Source of the DNA: Thalassovita mediterranea
GTDB lineage: Bacteria > Pseudomonadota > Alphaproteobacteria > Rhodobacterales > Rhodobacteraceae
Assembly: GCF_001458435.1 (NCBI RefSeq)
Contig: NZ_CYSF01000012.1
Location: 62,001 to 126,000 of the forward strand
Length of the DNA: 64,000 nt
Reading direction: 5' to 3'
Shown one piece after another: positions 37,950 to 47,054 of the stretch. Position 1 is the first letter of the stretch, and each line of letters opens with the position of its first letter. Under the pieces are notes generated by a model. That model made no database searches. It saw only the letters and a program-made list of their open reading frames with translations, and was not told where the DNA came from. A program made the position numbers and the translations under genes.

Positions 37950-38276
37950 ATGCTACGATCACGCGCAAAATATCATCTGGGACAGGTTGTCCGTCACAAA
38001 AAACACCCGTTCCGCGGTGTGGTTTTTGACGTCGATCCAGAGTTTAACAACACCGAGGAATGGTATCGCTCCATCCCCGAGGATAGCCGCCCACGTAAGG
38101 AACAGCCGTTTTATCACCTGCTCGCTGAAAACGAGCAGAGCTATTACGTCGCCTATGTGTCAGAGCAGAACCTTGTTGCTGACTATTCTGGTGAACCGGT
38201 CAGCCATCCCGACATTCCCGACCTTTTCGGCCCGTTTGAGGATGGGCATTATCCGCTGCACTTCTCGCTGAACTAA
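37950..38276 (+). CDS. hspQ: Heat shock protein HspQ (YccV-like, hemimethylated DNA-binding domain)
   Basis: 108 residues. The YccV/HspQ domain is clear from KYHLGQVVRHKKHPFRGVVFDVDPEF, PFYHLLAENEQ, YVAYVSEQNL and the closing FxxGxYP(L) pattern. HspQ stimulates Lon protease in E. coli and was first described as a hemimethylated DNA binder. The ATG at 37950 is the best match to family length; an ATG at 37896 is possible. It has a strong terminator. Confidence 0.88.
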   Translation: MLRSRAKYHLGQVVRHKKHPFRGVVFDVDPEFNNTEEWYRSIPEDSRPRKEQPFYHLLAENEQSYYVAYVSEQNLVADYSGEPVSHPDIPDLFGPFEDGHYPLHFSLN

Positions 38277-38298
38277 GTTTCTAGCCAGTACGACGTAT

Positions 38299-38330
38299 AA
38301 GGCCCCGGATTTGGATCCGAGGCCTTTTTT
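38299..38330 (+). terminator. Rho-independent terminator after hspQ
   Basis: Stem AAGGCCcCGGAT/ATCCGaGGCCTT with a short loop and six T's, 23 bases after the hspQ stop. It can also serve the convergent ggt gene. Confidence 0.9.
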
Positions 38331-38347
38331 GTTCGTGGTGAGCGGAG

Positions 38348-39922
38348 TTAATACCCCAGCGCACAGCCGTCCTTGCGCGGGTCTGATGCGCCGATCAGCA
38401 GATCATCCTCAATCCGAATGGCCTGTGCGCCACCAATTGGGCCTGCGGGCACCTCAACCTTATGGCCCAGATCGGTCAGTTCCTGACGGACCTCATCGCT
38501 ATAGCCATGTTCGACCTTCATCACACCGGCGTCGGAAAAACAGCGTGGGGCATCAATGGCGGCCTGCGGGTCCATGCCGAAATCCACCATGTTAGAAACA
38601 AAGCGCGCATGCCCGTTCGGTTGATACGCGCCACCCATAACGCCAAAGGGCATCAAGACCTTGCCGTTCTGGCGCAGCATGCCGGGGATGATCGTGTGCA
38701 TCGGGCGCTTGCCACCCGCCATTTCATTGGGGTGACCTTCCTCTAGGGTGAAGCCGGCGCCGCGGTTTTGCATCAGGATGCCAAACTTGTCCGAGGCGAT
38801 CCCAGATCCGAACCCGTGGAAGATTGAATAGATCAGCGACACCGCCATGCGGTCGCGGTCCACCACGGTGATGTAAATGGTGTCCTTATGCACCGCCTCT
38901 GACAGGGCGGCGGGATCCGCCATGGCGCGTTTGGGGTCGATCAGTGCGGCCAGTTTGGCGGCCGTTTCCGGCGACAGCATGTGACCCAGCATATCGGTCA
39001 TCGCCGCATCCGCGATAAAGCGGTTGCGGGCGTCATAGGCCAGTTTCGCGGCCTCAGCCTCAATATGCGCGCGGGCAGAGCCGAAGGGATCCATTCCCGC
39101 AATGTCGAAGTGTTTAAGGATATTCAGCATCAGGTTCGCCGTGGCACCCTGACCGTTTGGCGGGTGTTCGACCAGATCAACGCCTTTGTAATCACCGCTG
39201 ACCGGATCGGTGTAATCGCAGCGGTTGGCAGCAAAATCCGCCGCCTCATGCACACCGCCCAGATCACGTAGGCAGGCGATCATATCTTCGGCGACTTCGC
39301 CTTCGTAAAATGCGCTGCGGCCATCACGCGCGATGCGGCGCAGCACCTCGGCCTGACCGGGCGCGGCAAAGCGTTGACCAACCTTCGGCACCTCGCCGTT
39401 GATCAGGTAGTGGCGGCGACCATGTCCCTGCAGGGTGGCGCCACTTTCGGCCCAGTCAAAGGCGACGCGCGGGGCAACCGGTACACCCTCATCTGCATAG
39501 CGGATGGCAGGCGCCAGCAGCGCGTCCAGTCCCAGTTTACCATGATCTTCGCTAAGCGTGCAGAAGGCATCGATGGCGCCTGGTACAGAAACAGCTTCTG
39601 GTCCGGTCAGGGGAACCGTAGTCAATCCGCGGTCCCGTAGAGCGCTGGCACTGGCAGCGTTTGGCGCGCGGCCAGATCCGTTTAGGGCTAGAATGTCATT
39701 TGATCCGGCAGGCGAAAACAACGCGAACAGATCGCCGCCGATACCTGTCATCTGGGGTTCGCAGATTCCAAGCAGCACCGCGCCTGCAATCGCTGCATCC
39801 ATCGCGTTGCCGCCACGTTGCAGTATATCCACGGCTGCCTGTGCCGCTAGCGGATGCGACGTCGCGCATATCCCATTGCTAGCGTAGACAGCCGATCGAC
39901 CCGGCTGATGAAAATTGCGCAT
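38348..39922 (-). CDS. ggt: Gamma-glutamyltransferase family protein (Ntn hydrolase)
   Basis: 524 residues. The protein would be self-cleaved before Thr348, in HKDTIYITVVD, where classic GGTs have a Thr-Thr-His-(Y/F). The Thr nucleophile is kept but the second Thr and the His are replaced by Ile and Tyr. GGNAMDAAIA, TGIGGDLFAL, and the C-terminal GVMGGAYQPNGH are GGT-like. No signal peptide is visible, so it is likely cytosolic and resembles the YwrD group. Start 39922 is an ATG giving a family-like N-terminus. Confidence 0.88.
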   Translation of the reverse strand: MRNFHQPGRSAVYASNGICATSHPLAAQAAVDILQRGGNAMDAAIAGAVLLGICEPQMTGIGGDLFALFSPAGSNDILALNGSGRAPNAASASALRDRGLTTVPLTGPEAVSVPGAIDAFCTLSEDHGKLGLDALLAPAIRYADEGVPVAPRVAFDWAESGATLQGHGRRHYLINGEVPKVGQRFAAPGQAEVLRRIARDGRSAFYEGEVAEDMIACLRDLGGVHEAADFAANRCDYTDPVSGDYKGVDLVEHPPNGQGATANLMLNILKHFDIAGMDPFGSARAHIEAEAAKLAYDARNRFIADAAMTDMLGHMLSPETAAKLAALIDPKRAMADPAALSEAVHKDTIYITVVDRDRMAVSLIYSIFHGFGSGIASDKFGILMQNRGAGFTLEEGHPNEMAGGKRPMHTIIPGMLRQNGKVLMPFGVMGGAYQPNGHARFVSNMVDFGMDPQAAIDAPRCFSDAGVMKVEHGYSDEVRQELTDLGHKVEVPAGPIGGAQAIRIEDDLLIGASDPRKDGCALGY

Positions 39923-40094
39923 CTCGCTTACCCCTTGCTCATCCTCAGGCAACGTAGGGGCAGTCTGGCAGATATCAAAGAGAAAGTTCCTCGATGCCGC
40001 ACACTGGGTGGGGGCTGTAATGTTGCGGCATCGAGGCAAGCTATATCAGCTACAAGGCCCTGTATGGTGACGATTCTCGGCTGTTTTGCGGGGG

Positions 40095-40107
40095 AATTGT
40101 GACAATT
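40095..40107. promoter_or_regulatory. Inverted repeat AATTGT-G-ACAATT in ggt-thiolase intergenic
   Basis: A perfect 6+1+6 palindrome within the 330-base gap between the divergent ggt and thiolase genes, 145 bases before the thiolase start. It may be an operator; no regulator is known. Confidence 0.35.
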
Positions 40108-40168
40108 GTTGGGCTGGTGGCGCCGGCCTGTTGTGGATGTGCGGCCAAAAGCCCGGTGATTTTTTGTT

Positions 40169-40184
40169 TTGAACAGTCGTTCAA
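40169..40184. promoter_or_regulatory. Inverted repeat TTGAAC-4-GTTCAA upstream of thiolase
   Basis: Perfect 16-base inverted repeat with a four-base centre (AGTC), ending 68 bases before the thiolase start. The form is usual for TetR-family operators. Probable operator for the thiolase gene; the regulator is not in this window. Confidence 0.45.
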
Positions 40185-40252
40185 TTAATGCAGTATGCCA
40201 GCCAACAGGGCTGCAGTTTACTGCGTTGGCCACAGATGAGGAGGAATGCCAA

Positions 40253-41425
40253 ATGAAAACCGTTGTGATTGCCGGGGCGGCTCGGACCCCGATGGGGGGA
40301 TTTCAAGGGGTTTTTGATGGGGTGGAGGCTGCAACACTTGGTGGCGCTGCGATCCGCGCCGCACTATCGGATGCTGGTGCAACGTCCGTGGATGAGGTGT
40401 TGATGGGCTGCGTTCTGCCTGCCGGTCAGGGACAGGCACCGGCGCGTCAGGCTGGTTTTGCCGGTGGTCTGGGCGAAGAGGTGCCCGCCACAACACTGAA
40501 CAAGATGTGCGGTTCGGGCATGAAGGCGACAATGATGGCTTTCGATCAGATAGCGCTGGGCCACGCCGATACGATGATCGCCGGCGGGATGGAGAGCATG
40601 TCAAACGCCCCCTATCTGGCACCCAAAATGCGCGCTGGTGCGCGGATTGGTCACCAGCAGATGCTGGATCACATGTTCCTTGATGGCCTGGAAGATGCCT
40701 ATGACAAAGGCCGCCTGATGGGCACCTTCGCCGAAGACTGCGCTGAGGCGTTTCAGTTCACCCGTGAGGAACAGGATGAATATGCGCTCGGATCGCTCTC
40801 TAACGCGTTGGAGGCAGAGAAAACCGGGGCCTTTGAGGGTGAGATTGCACCGGTGACGCTGAAAACCCGTAAGGGTGAACTGGTTGTGACTGCGGATGAA
40901 CAACCGGCCAAAGCACGGCCCGAAAAGATCCCTCAGCTGAAACCTGCATTCCGCAAGGATGGCACGGTGACCGCGGCAAACTCATCCTCTATTTCTGATG
41001 GTGCAGCGGCGCTTGTTGTGGCGTCGGCCGAAGCAGCAGAGGCAAAGGGCCTGCAAGTGCGCGCCCGCATTTTGGGCCATGCCAGCCATGCCCATGCGCC
41101 ATCCCTTTTCCCGACTGCACCCGTGCCTGCAGCGCAGAAACTGCTGGACCGTCTGGGCTGGTCAGTGGACGACGTGGACCTGTGGGAAGTGAACGAAGCC
41201 TTTGCCGTGGTGCCCATGGCCTTCATGCGTGAAATGGGCATTGCGCGGGACAAGGTGAACGTGAACGGCGGCGCCTGCGCATTGGGCCACCCGATCGGTG
41301 CGTCTGGCGCACGTATTCTTGTTACCTTGTTGAACGCGATGGAAAAACGTGGTCTGAAACGCGGTGTTGCAGCGATCTGCATTGGCGGTGGCGAAGGCAC
41401 CGCGATTGCAATCGAACGGGACTGA
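40253..41425 (+). CDS. Acetyl-CoA acetyltransferase (thiolase)
   Basis: 390 residues. Catalytic residues are Cys86 (NKMCGSGM), His346 (GHPIGASG) and Cys376 (AAICIGGGEG). The standard length of PhaA/AtoB thiolases is seen. It condenses two acetyl-CoA to acetoacetyl-CoA, or runs in reverse in acyl-CoA breakdown; which direction applies here is unknown. No phaB lies next to it. The ATG at 40253 has a GAGGAAT site upstream. Confidence 0.94.
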   Translation: MKTVVIAGAARTPMGGFQGVFDGVEAATLGGAAIRAALSDAGATSVDEVLMGCVLPAGQGQAPARQAGFAGGLGEEVPATTLNKMCGSGMKATMMAFDQIALGHADTMIAGGMESMSNAPYLAPKMRAGARIGHQQMLDHMFLDGLEDAYDKGRLMGTFAEDCAEAFQFTREEQDEYALGSLSNALEAEKTGAFEGEIAPVTLKTRKGELVVTADEQPAKARPEKIPQLKPAFRKDGTVTAANSSSISDGAAALVVASAEAAEAKGLQVRARILGHASHAHAPSLFPTAPVPAAQKLLDRLGWSVDDVDLWEVNEAFAVVPMAFMREMGIARDKVNVNGGACALGHPIGASGARILVTLLNAMEKRGLKRGVAAICIGGGEGTAIAIERD

Positions 41426-41494
41426 CGCCTTTCCTGATGCAGGACAGGCCGTTTCAGGACAGGTCCTGCGTCAGAACATGTCAGGAGAATAAAG

Positions 41495-41956
41495 ATGCGC
41501 GTAAATTACAGCGATCTGACCAAAAGCATTGCTGCCCTCGTAGAAGGCGAAACCGACGAGGTGGCGATCATGGCCACCCTTGCCTGTGAAGTGCATCACA
41601 GCGATGACCGGTTCAATTGGACCGGGTTTTACCGCGTGACAGCGCCCGAAATGTTGAAAATTGGGCCGTATCAGGGTGGTCATGGCTGTCTGGTGATCCC
41701 CTTCACCCGTGGTGTCTGCGGCGCAGCGGCGCGCACTGGCGAAGTGCAGCTGGTTGCGGATGTCGATGCGTTTCCGGGGCATATCGCCTGCGCCTCTTCC
41801 ACGCGTTCGGAATTGGTGCTGCCCGTCTGGAATGGGGCGGGGCAGTTGATTGGGGTCTTTGATCTGGACAGTGATCTGCCGAATGCTTTCACGCAGGAAG
41901 ACGCGGATCATTTGGCGGCAATCCTCAAGGATAGTTTCGCTCACTCAGCGCGTTGA
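41495..41956 (+). CDS. msrC: Free methionine-(R)-sulfoxide reductase (GAF domain)
   Basis: 153 residues. A single GAF domain with the three cysteines of fRMsr at Cys65, Cys75 and Cys99, in GHGCLVIPFTRGVCG and GHIACASSTRSE. MsrC reduces free Met-R-sulfoxide with a thioredoxin-type donor. The spacing of the cysteines (10 and 24) equals the E. coli pattern of Cys84, Cys94 and Cys118. It has a GGAGAA site before the ATG and its own terminator. Confidence 0.92.
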   Translation: MRVNYSDLTKSIAALVEGETDEVAIMATLACEVHHSDDRFNWTGFYRVTAPEMLKIGPYQGGHGCLVIPFTRGVCGAAARTGEVQLVADVDAFPGHIACASSTRSELVLPVWNGAGQLIGVFDLDSDLPNAFTQEDADHLAAILKDSFAHSAR

Positions 41957-41981
41957 ACTCTTGAATTACTGTATGTGAATG

Positions 41982-42018
41982 CCCCGAACCTTCGCTGGTT
42001 CGGGGTATTTCGTATTTT
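41982..42018 (+). terminator. Rho-independent terminator after msrC
   Basis: Nine-base-pair stem CCCCGAACC/GGTTCGGGG with a six-base loop, then a T-rich tail (TATTTCGTATTTTT). Confidence 0.85.
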
Positions 42019-42068
42019 TCAAACGCCTTTTACCAACCCCGCCCTTGTCAACGTGGGCGCGTCACCGC

Positions 42069-42088
42069 TAATAACTGTTACGTTATTA
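42069..42088. promoter_or_regulatory. Zur-like inverted repeat before COG0523 GTPase
   Basis: TAATAAC and GTTATTA face each other across six bases, ending 20 bases before the GTPase start. AT-rich GTTAT-type palindromes are the usual Zur sites in alphaproteobacteria, and Zur often controls zinc-type COG0523 genes. The regulator's identity is inferred. Confidence 0.55.
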
Positions 42089-42108
42089 CATAAGCAATGG
42101 GGTGCCCT

Positions 42109-43350
42109 ATGAACGCCACACAGCCAAACGACGCGCGTCTGCCTGTTACAGTCCTGTCCGGATTTCTTGGTGCGGGGAAAACCACGCTGTTGAACCGTCT
42201 GTTAAACAACCGCACCGGGCTGCGCATTGCGGTGATTGTGAACGATATGTCAGAGGTGAACATCGACGCTGATCTGGTGCGCAGTGACAGCGGTAACCTT
42301 AGCCACACCGATGAAACGCTGGTCGAAATGTCGAACGGTTGCATCTGCTGCACCCTGCGCGAAGATCTGCTGATCGAGGTGCGGCAGTTGGCTGAACAGG
42401 GGCGCTTTGACTACCTGTTGATCGAATCCTCCGGCATCTCGGAGCCGATTCCCGTCGCCACCTCCTTCGCGTTTGAGGATGAAGAGGGGCGCAGCCTGTC
42501 ACAGGTGGCGCGGCTGGATACGATGGCAACGGTGGTGGATGCGGTGAACCTGCTGCGGGACTTTTCCAGCCACGACTTTCTGGCGGATCGCGGCGAAACC
42601 GCCGGCGAAGATGATGATCGCACGCTAGTGCATCTGCTGACCGATCAGATCGAATTTGCCGATGTCGTCGTCCTGAACAAGGTCAGCGCTGCAGGTCCAG
42701 ATAAAACACAGGCCGCCCGTCGGATCATTCGCAGCCTCAACGGTGATGCGCGGATTATCGAGGCGGATTATTCCGAGGTCGACCCGCAGGCCCTGCTGAA
42801 CACCGGTCTTTTTGATTTCGACCGCGCCTATCAGCATCCCCAATGGGCGAAGGAGCTATATGGCCATGCCGATCATGTGCCAGAGACCGAGGAATACGGC
42901 GTTGCATCCTACGTCTACCGCGCCCACGCGCCCTTTGATCCGGCCAAAATTCATACGGTTCTGAACGGCCCGTTGCCCGGTGTGATCCGCGCCAAGGGGC
43001 ATATGTGGTTGGTCACGCGGCCAATGTTTGTGGCGGAATATTCGATGGCTGGGGCGCTGTCGACTGTGGGGCCGATCGGTACGTGGTGGGCATCGGTGCC
43101 GCAGGAGCGTTGGCCGGATCATTCGGGCCTACAGGAGTATATGCAGCAACATTGGCGCGAACCGTTCGGGGATCGGCGGCAAGAGCTGGTCTTCATCGGG
43201 GCCGGTATCGACTGGCCTGCATTGCGGGCGGAACTGGACGCCTGCCTGTGCGGTGCGGCGACGGCTGACACGTTGGATCAGTTCGCCGATCTGCCCGACC
43301 CCTTCCCCCTGTGGCGCCACCCGACACGCAACGCGGAGGTCGCAGAATGA
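42109..43350 (+). CDS. CobW/COG0523 family GTP-binding metallochaperone, probable zinc type
   Basis: 413 residues from the ATG at 42109; an ATG at 42097 would add four. The G3E GTPase has P-loop GFLGAGKT (18-25), metal-binding CICC (Cys78, Cys80, Cys81) in [12 protein letters not shown], and LNKVSAAG for guanine binding. The C-terminal CobW domain runs from about 250. A Zur-like palindrome upstream points to zinc limitation and a ZigA/YeiR-like role in zinc delivery. The gene is followed with a four-base overlap by the DUF6525 gene. Confidence 0.9.
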   Translation: MNATQPNDARLPVTVLSGFLGAGKTTLLNRLLNNRTGLRIAVIVNDMSEVNIDADLVRSDSGNLSHTDETLVEMSNGCICCTLREDLLIEVRQLAEQGRFDYLLIESSGISEPIPVATSFAFEDEEGRSLSQVARLDTMATVVDAVNLLRDFSSHDFLADRGETAGEDDDRTLVHLLTDQIEFADVVVLNKVSAAGPDKTQAARRIIRSLNGDARIIEADYSEVDPQALLNTGLFDFDRAYQHPQWAKELYGHADHVPETEEYGVASYVYRAHAPFDPAKIHTVLNGPLPGVIRAKGHMWLVTRPMFVAEYSMAGALSTVGPIGTWWASVPQERWPDHSGLQEYMQQHWREPFGDRRQELVFIGAGIDWPALRAELDACLCGAATADTLDQFADLPDPFPLWRHPTRNAEVAE

Positions 43351-43625
43351 GGGGCACGCGCCGCACCACAAAATCCAAAAACAATCTGGGCCAGACCGGC
43401 CTGTCGCGACGCGCACGGCGTGGTGATCCGATGCGGGATTTCGACACCCTGCCCGCGCCATTGAGGGCGTGGGTGCGCGAGGCGGTTCTGCCGTGGTCGC
43501 CCCAGTCGTGTCGCCGGATCTGGACCCGCGCTATTGCCAAAGGTGCCAGCGAGGCAGAGGCGCTGGCCCGTCTGGATCGTGCCGAAGCTGCGACGCTGGC
43601 GCGCGCACAAACAGCGCGAGTCTGA
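43347..43625 (+). CDS. DUF6525 family small basic protein
   Basis: 92 residues, strongly basic at the N-terminus ([20 protein letters not shown]) with an internal [18 protein letters not shown] motif typical of a small Rhodobacteraceae family, DUF6525. Function unknown. The ATG overlaps the COG0523 stop (ATGA), so it is translated with the metallochaperone and may share its zinc-limited expression. Confidence 0.75.
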   Translation: MRGTRRTTKSKNNLGQTGLSRRARRGDPMRDFDTLPAPLRAWVREAVLPWSPQSCRRIWTRAIAKGASEAEALARLDRAEAATLARAQTARV

Positions 43626-43747
43626 TTGTTGTTTCAAAACAGCCCAAAAACATGTATGGCCGCGCTATCTGAGACGTTGTGCCCGGACCCTGGCACTCGG
43701 ACATGAAGATAATGGGGTCGGCGGCAATGGGGCCGCCATTTACACAA

Positions 43748-43778
43748 GGCAGCATCGGGATACGCCTGATCCGCTGCC
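43748..43778 (+). promoter_or_regulatory. Long hairpin in the pnp leader
   Basis: GGCAGC-ATCGGG pairs with CCTGAT and, past a two-base bulge, GCTGCC around a five-base loop, giving 12 base pairs with one G-U. It ends 15 bases before the pnp ATG. A second hairpin, GGCGGC-6-GCCGCC, lies at 43720-43737. In E. coli the pnp leader duplex is cut by RNase III for autoregulation; a similar role is possible. Confidence 0.5.
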
Positions 43779-43793
43779 AACTAGGATACGCAT

Positions 43794-45923
43794 ATGCTTG
43801 ACGTAACGACCAAATCGATGCAGTGGGGCGAAGAGACCCTCACTCTGGAAACGGGCAAGGTAGCCCGTCAGGCCGACGGCACCGTCATCGCCACTCTGGG
43901 CGAGACCTCCGTAATGGCCAACGTGACCTTCGCAAAGGCACCGAAACCCGGTCAGGATTTCTTCCCGCTGACCGTACACTATCAGGAAAAATACTACGCT
44001 GCGGGTAAAATCCCCGGTGGTTTCTTCAAGCGTGAAGCACGCCCGACCGAAAAAGAGACCCTGACCGCGCGTCTGATCGACCGTCCGATCCGCCCGCTGT
44101 TCGTTCCCGGCTTCAAGAACGAAGTTCTGGTGATGTGCACCGTGCTGTCGCACGATCTGGTGAACGATCCCGACGTTGTTGCAATGATCGCCGCCTCCGC
44201 CGCGCTGACCATTTCCGGCGCGCCGTTCCGTGGCCCGATCGCTGGTGCCCGCGTTGGTTACGAGGATGGCGAATACATCCTGAACCCGACCGTGGACGAC
44301 ATGGACCAGCTGCGCAACAACCCCGATCAGCGCCTTGATCTGGTTGTGGCCGGCACCAAAGACGCCGTAATGATGGTAGAATCGGAAGCCTACGAGCTGT
44401 CCGAGGCAGAAATGCTGGGCGCGGTAAACTTCGCCCATGAGCAGATCCAGCCGGTTATCGACCTGATCATCGATCTGGCCGAAGAAGCCGCGAAAGAGCC
44501 GTTTGAATTTGTCGCACCCGACTATTCGGACCTGTACGAAGTGGTGAAAGCCGCTGGTGAAGAGCAGATGCGTGCCGCATACGCCATCACCGACAAGCAG
44601 GAACGTGTTGCCGCTGTTGGCGCCGCCCGCGAAGCAATCATCGCCGGTCTGACCGAAGAGCAGCAGGAAGACGCGAACCTCGGTTCCGCGCTGAAGAAGC
44701 TGGAATCGGTTGTCCTGCGTGGTTCGGTTGTCAAAGAAGGTAAGCGTATCGACGGTCGTGCACTGGATCAGATCCGTCCGATCGTTGCTGAAACCGGCAT
44801 GCTGCCGCGGACCCACGGTTCGGCCCTGTTCACCCGCGGCGAAACCCAAGGTCTGGTTGTGACCACCCTGGGCACCGGCGACGACGAACAGATCATCGAC
44901 GCACTGCACGGCAACTACCGTTCGAACTTCATGCTGCACTACAACTTCCCGCCCTACTCGGTTGGTGAAGTGGGCCGCGTTGGTTCCCCCGGTCGTCGTG
45001 AGATCGGCCACGGTAAACTGGCATGGCGTGCGCTGCAGGCTGTTCTGCCCGCCGCAACCGATTTCCCCTACACCGTCCGCGTTGTCTCCGAGATCACCGA
45101 ATCGAACGGTTCGTCCTCGATGGCGTCGGTCTGTGGTGGCTCGCTGTCCATGATGGACGCAGGTGTTCCGCTGAAATCGGCCGTTGCCGGTGTGGCCATG
45201 GGTCTGGTTCTGGAAGAAGACGGTTCCTACGCGATCCTGTCCGACATTCTGGGCGACGAAGATCACCTGGGCGACATGGACTTCAAAGTGGCAGGTACCG
45301 AAAACGGCATCACCTCGCTGCAGATGGACATCAAGGTTGCAGGCATCACGCCTGAGATCATGGAAAAAGCTCTGGCACAGGCCAAAGACGGCCGGATGCA
45401 CATCCTGGGCGAGATGAACAAGGCGCTGTCCGGCACCTCTGACTTCTCGGTCCACGCACCGCGCATCGAAACCATGCAGATCCCCACCGACAAGATCCGC
45501 GAAGTGATCGGTTCTGGCGGTAAGGTGATCCGCGAGATCGTTGAAACCTCGGGCGCCAAAGTCGACATCAACGACGACGGCATCATCAAGATCGCTTCGC
45601 CCGATGGTGAGTGCATCAAGAAGGCCTATGAGATGATCCACTCGATCGTCGCAGAGCCCGAAGAAGGTGCGATCTACAAAGGTAAAGTTGTGAAGATCGT
45701 CGACTTCGGCGCCTTCGTGAACTTCTTTGGCAAGCGTGACGGTCTGGTGCACGTGTCGCAAATCGAAAACCGCCGCCTGAACCACCCCTCCGACGTCCTG
45801 AAAGAGGGCCAAGAGGTATGGGTCAAGCTGCTGGGCTTTGATGACCGCGGCAAGGTGCGCCTGTCGATGAAAGTTGTCGATCAGGAAACCGGCGAAGAAG
45901 CCAAGAAAGAAGACGCTGAGTAA
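43794..45923 (+). CDS. pnp: Polynucleotide phosphorylase
   Basis: 709 residues, normal length. Two RNase PH-like domains (about 1-145 and 300-540) flank the all-helical domain, followed by the KH domain with [11 protein letters not shown] and the S1 domain with [15 protein letters not shown] near the C-terminus. It degrades RNA by phosphorolysis and adds tails; it is part of the degradosome. Unlike the usual arrangement it does not follow rpsO, which lies 9 kb away on the other strand. Codon use is that of a highly expressed gene. Confidence 0.98.
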   Translation: MLDVTTKSMQWGEETLTLETGKVARQADGTVIATLGETSVMANVTFAKAPKPGQDFFPLTVHYQEKYYAAGKIPGGFFKREARPTEKETLTARLIDRPIRPLFVPGFKNEVLVMCTVLSHDLVNDPDVVAMIAASAALTISGAPFRGPIAGARVGYEDGEYILNPTVDDMDQLRNNPDQRLDLVVAGTKDAVMMVESEAYELSEAEMLGAVNFAHEQIQPVIDLIIDLAEEAAKEPFEFVAPDYSDLYEVVKAAGEEQMRAAYAITDKQERVAAVGAAREAIIAGLTEEQQEDANLGSALKKLESVVLRGSVVKEGKRIDGRALDQIRPIVAETGMLPRTHGSALFTRGETQGLVVTTLGTGDDEQIIDALHGNYRSNFMLHYNFPPYSVGEVGRVGSPGRREIGHGKLAWRALQAVLPAATDFPYTVRVVSEITESNGSSSMASVCGGSLSMMDAGVPLKSAVAGVAMGLVLEEDGSYAILSDILGDEDHLGDMDFKVAGTENGITSLQMDIKVAGITPEIMEKALAQAKDGRMHILGEMNKALSGTSDFSVHAPRIETMQIPTDKIREVIGSGGKVIREIVETSGAKVDINDDGIIKIASPDGECIKKAYEMIHSIVAEPEEGAIYKGKVVKIVDFGAFVNFFGKRDGLVHVSQIENRRLNHPSDVLKEGQEVWVKLLGFDDRGKVRLSMKVVDQETGEEAKKEDAE

Positions 45924-45936
45924 TCCAGCTGATTTT

Positions 45937-45970
45937 AAGGCCCACTGTTGAAACAGTGGGCCTTTATTTT
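45937..45970 (+). terminator. Rho-independent terminator of pnp
   Basis: Twelve-base-pair stem AAGGCCCACTGT/ACAGTGGGCCTT with a four-base loop, followed by ATTTT. Confidence 0.92.
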
Positions 45971-45981
45971 ATTGTTTTGTC

Positions 45982-46713
45982 ATGAAAACATTTATTTTGA
46001 CGGTAGAGCAGCCACAGGGCGCACGCCGCAGACATAGTATTGCTGAATGCCAGAGATTGGGGTTGGAGCCGGTTTTTGTTTCTGGCTGTACCAAGACCTC
46101 TGCAGAGGTTGCTTCTGCGTATTCGCGTATGTTGAATCGTTTGCTTCTGAAACGGGATATGACCGCAGGTGAAATCGCCTGTTACATCGGGCATCGTCGT
46201 CTATGGCAGGCGTTTGTCGACAGCGGTGAAGAGATCGCCCTGATATGCGAAGATGACTTTCAATCCGTCGATGATGCTCAGTTCTCTGATGTTCTGGAAC
46301 AGGCCGCTGATATTCCCGATTGGGGCATTCTGAAACTTTTTGATTTTTCCCCAAAGGAGATCATCCGCCGCCATCAATATGGTTCGTTTGATGTCGTGGA
46401 TTACAAATACCCTGCGGCAGGGGCCGTAGCCTATCTATTGCGGCGCGAGGCTGCGCTGCGGATGTTGGACCGGAAGTCTATTTTCCGCCCGGTGGATGAA
46501 GATTTCCTCTATTGTTGGGAGTTCGGGACAAGGGTGCGCTCGATTTATCCCAACCCGGTTGCTGAGTGTGCCGAGTCGTTTGGCGGATCGCTCCTCGAAG
46601 AAGACCGCGCGAGTTTGAAAAAACGAAAAAGCATGAGACGATCACTCTGGGGAATCTTCTTGACGATGCACAAGCAGCTGCGCGCTTCGTTCTATCGCAA
46701 GAGATTGTTCTAA
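45982..46713 (+). CDS. Glycosyltransferase family 25 protein
   Basis: 243 residues. GT25 features are seen: EIACYIGHRRLWQAFVDSGEE near residue 62, the metal-binding ICEDDF, and a DEDFLYCW region. GT25 enzymes are LPS or capsule beta-galactosyltransferases. The ATG at 45982 lies close after the pnp terminator and has no strong ribosome-binding site. GC content is lower than the neighbours, suggesting transfer. It probably belongs with the next two genes, though 341 bases separate them. Confidence 0.85.
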   Translation: MKTFILTVEQPQGARRRHSIAECQRLGLEPVFVSGCTKTSAEVASAYSRMLNRLLLKRDMTAGEIACYIGHRRLWQAFVDSGEEIALICEDDFQSVDDAQFSDVLEQAADIPDWGILKLFDFSPKEIIRRHQYGSFDVVDYKYPAAGAVAYLLRREAALRMLDRKSIFRPVDEDFLYCWEFGTRVRSIYPNPVAECAESFGGSLLEEDRASLKKRKSMRRSLWGIFLTMHKQLRASFYRKRLF

Positions 46714-47054
46714 GTCTTTTGATGCGTCTACGGACGCAGCGCTTGGGGCGTCAACGGGGACAGGGAATTCTTGCGGGCCAAGGGACACATGGCGACGAAT
46801 TGCGCCGTAGTTGGCCCATAATTTGCTAGATTAGGTTTTGTGAATGTGGCGCGCCATTGGTGCCGCGCCCCACGGCGGATTTGTGCAGAGTGTTGGCGGT
46901 TGAACGCTTATTTGTCTGAGCGTTTAGCGCAACCATTGCTAATCCTGTCACCTATGACGATAAGGGGCTTTCCCTAAGGTACAGGGATAGAATGTGCCGC
47001 GCATCCGCTGTCTGCAATAGGCCAACGTCAGCCCCCAAATACCAAGGACGCTAC
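46714..47054. other. Intergenic region between two GT25 genes, no gene seen
   Basis: 341 bases without a supported gene. A stem-loop AACGCT-10-AGCGTT (46903-46924) with outer partially paired GTTG/CAAC arms lies in the middle, and GGCGCG...CGCGCC repeats precede it. A promoter for the second glycosyltransferase probably lies here, but no box is convincing. Confidence 0.4.

Noticed and set aside
43740-45812. 690-codon open frame antisense to pnp
   Set aside because: It mirrors pnp codon bias on the opposite strand, is His/Val-rich without motifs, and pnp itself is unmistakable.
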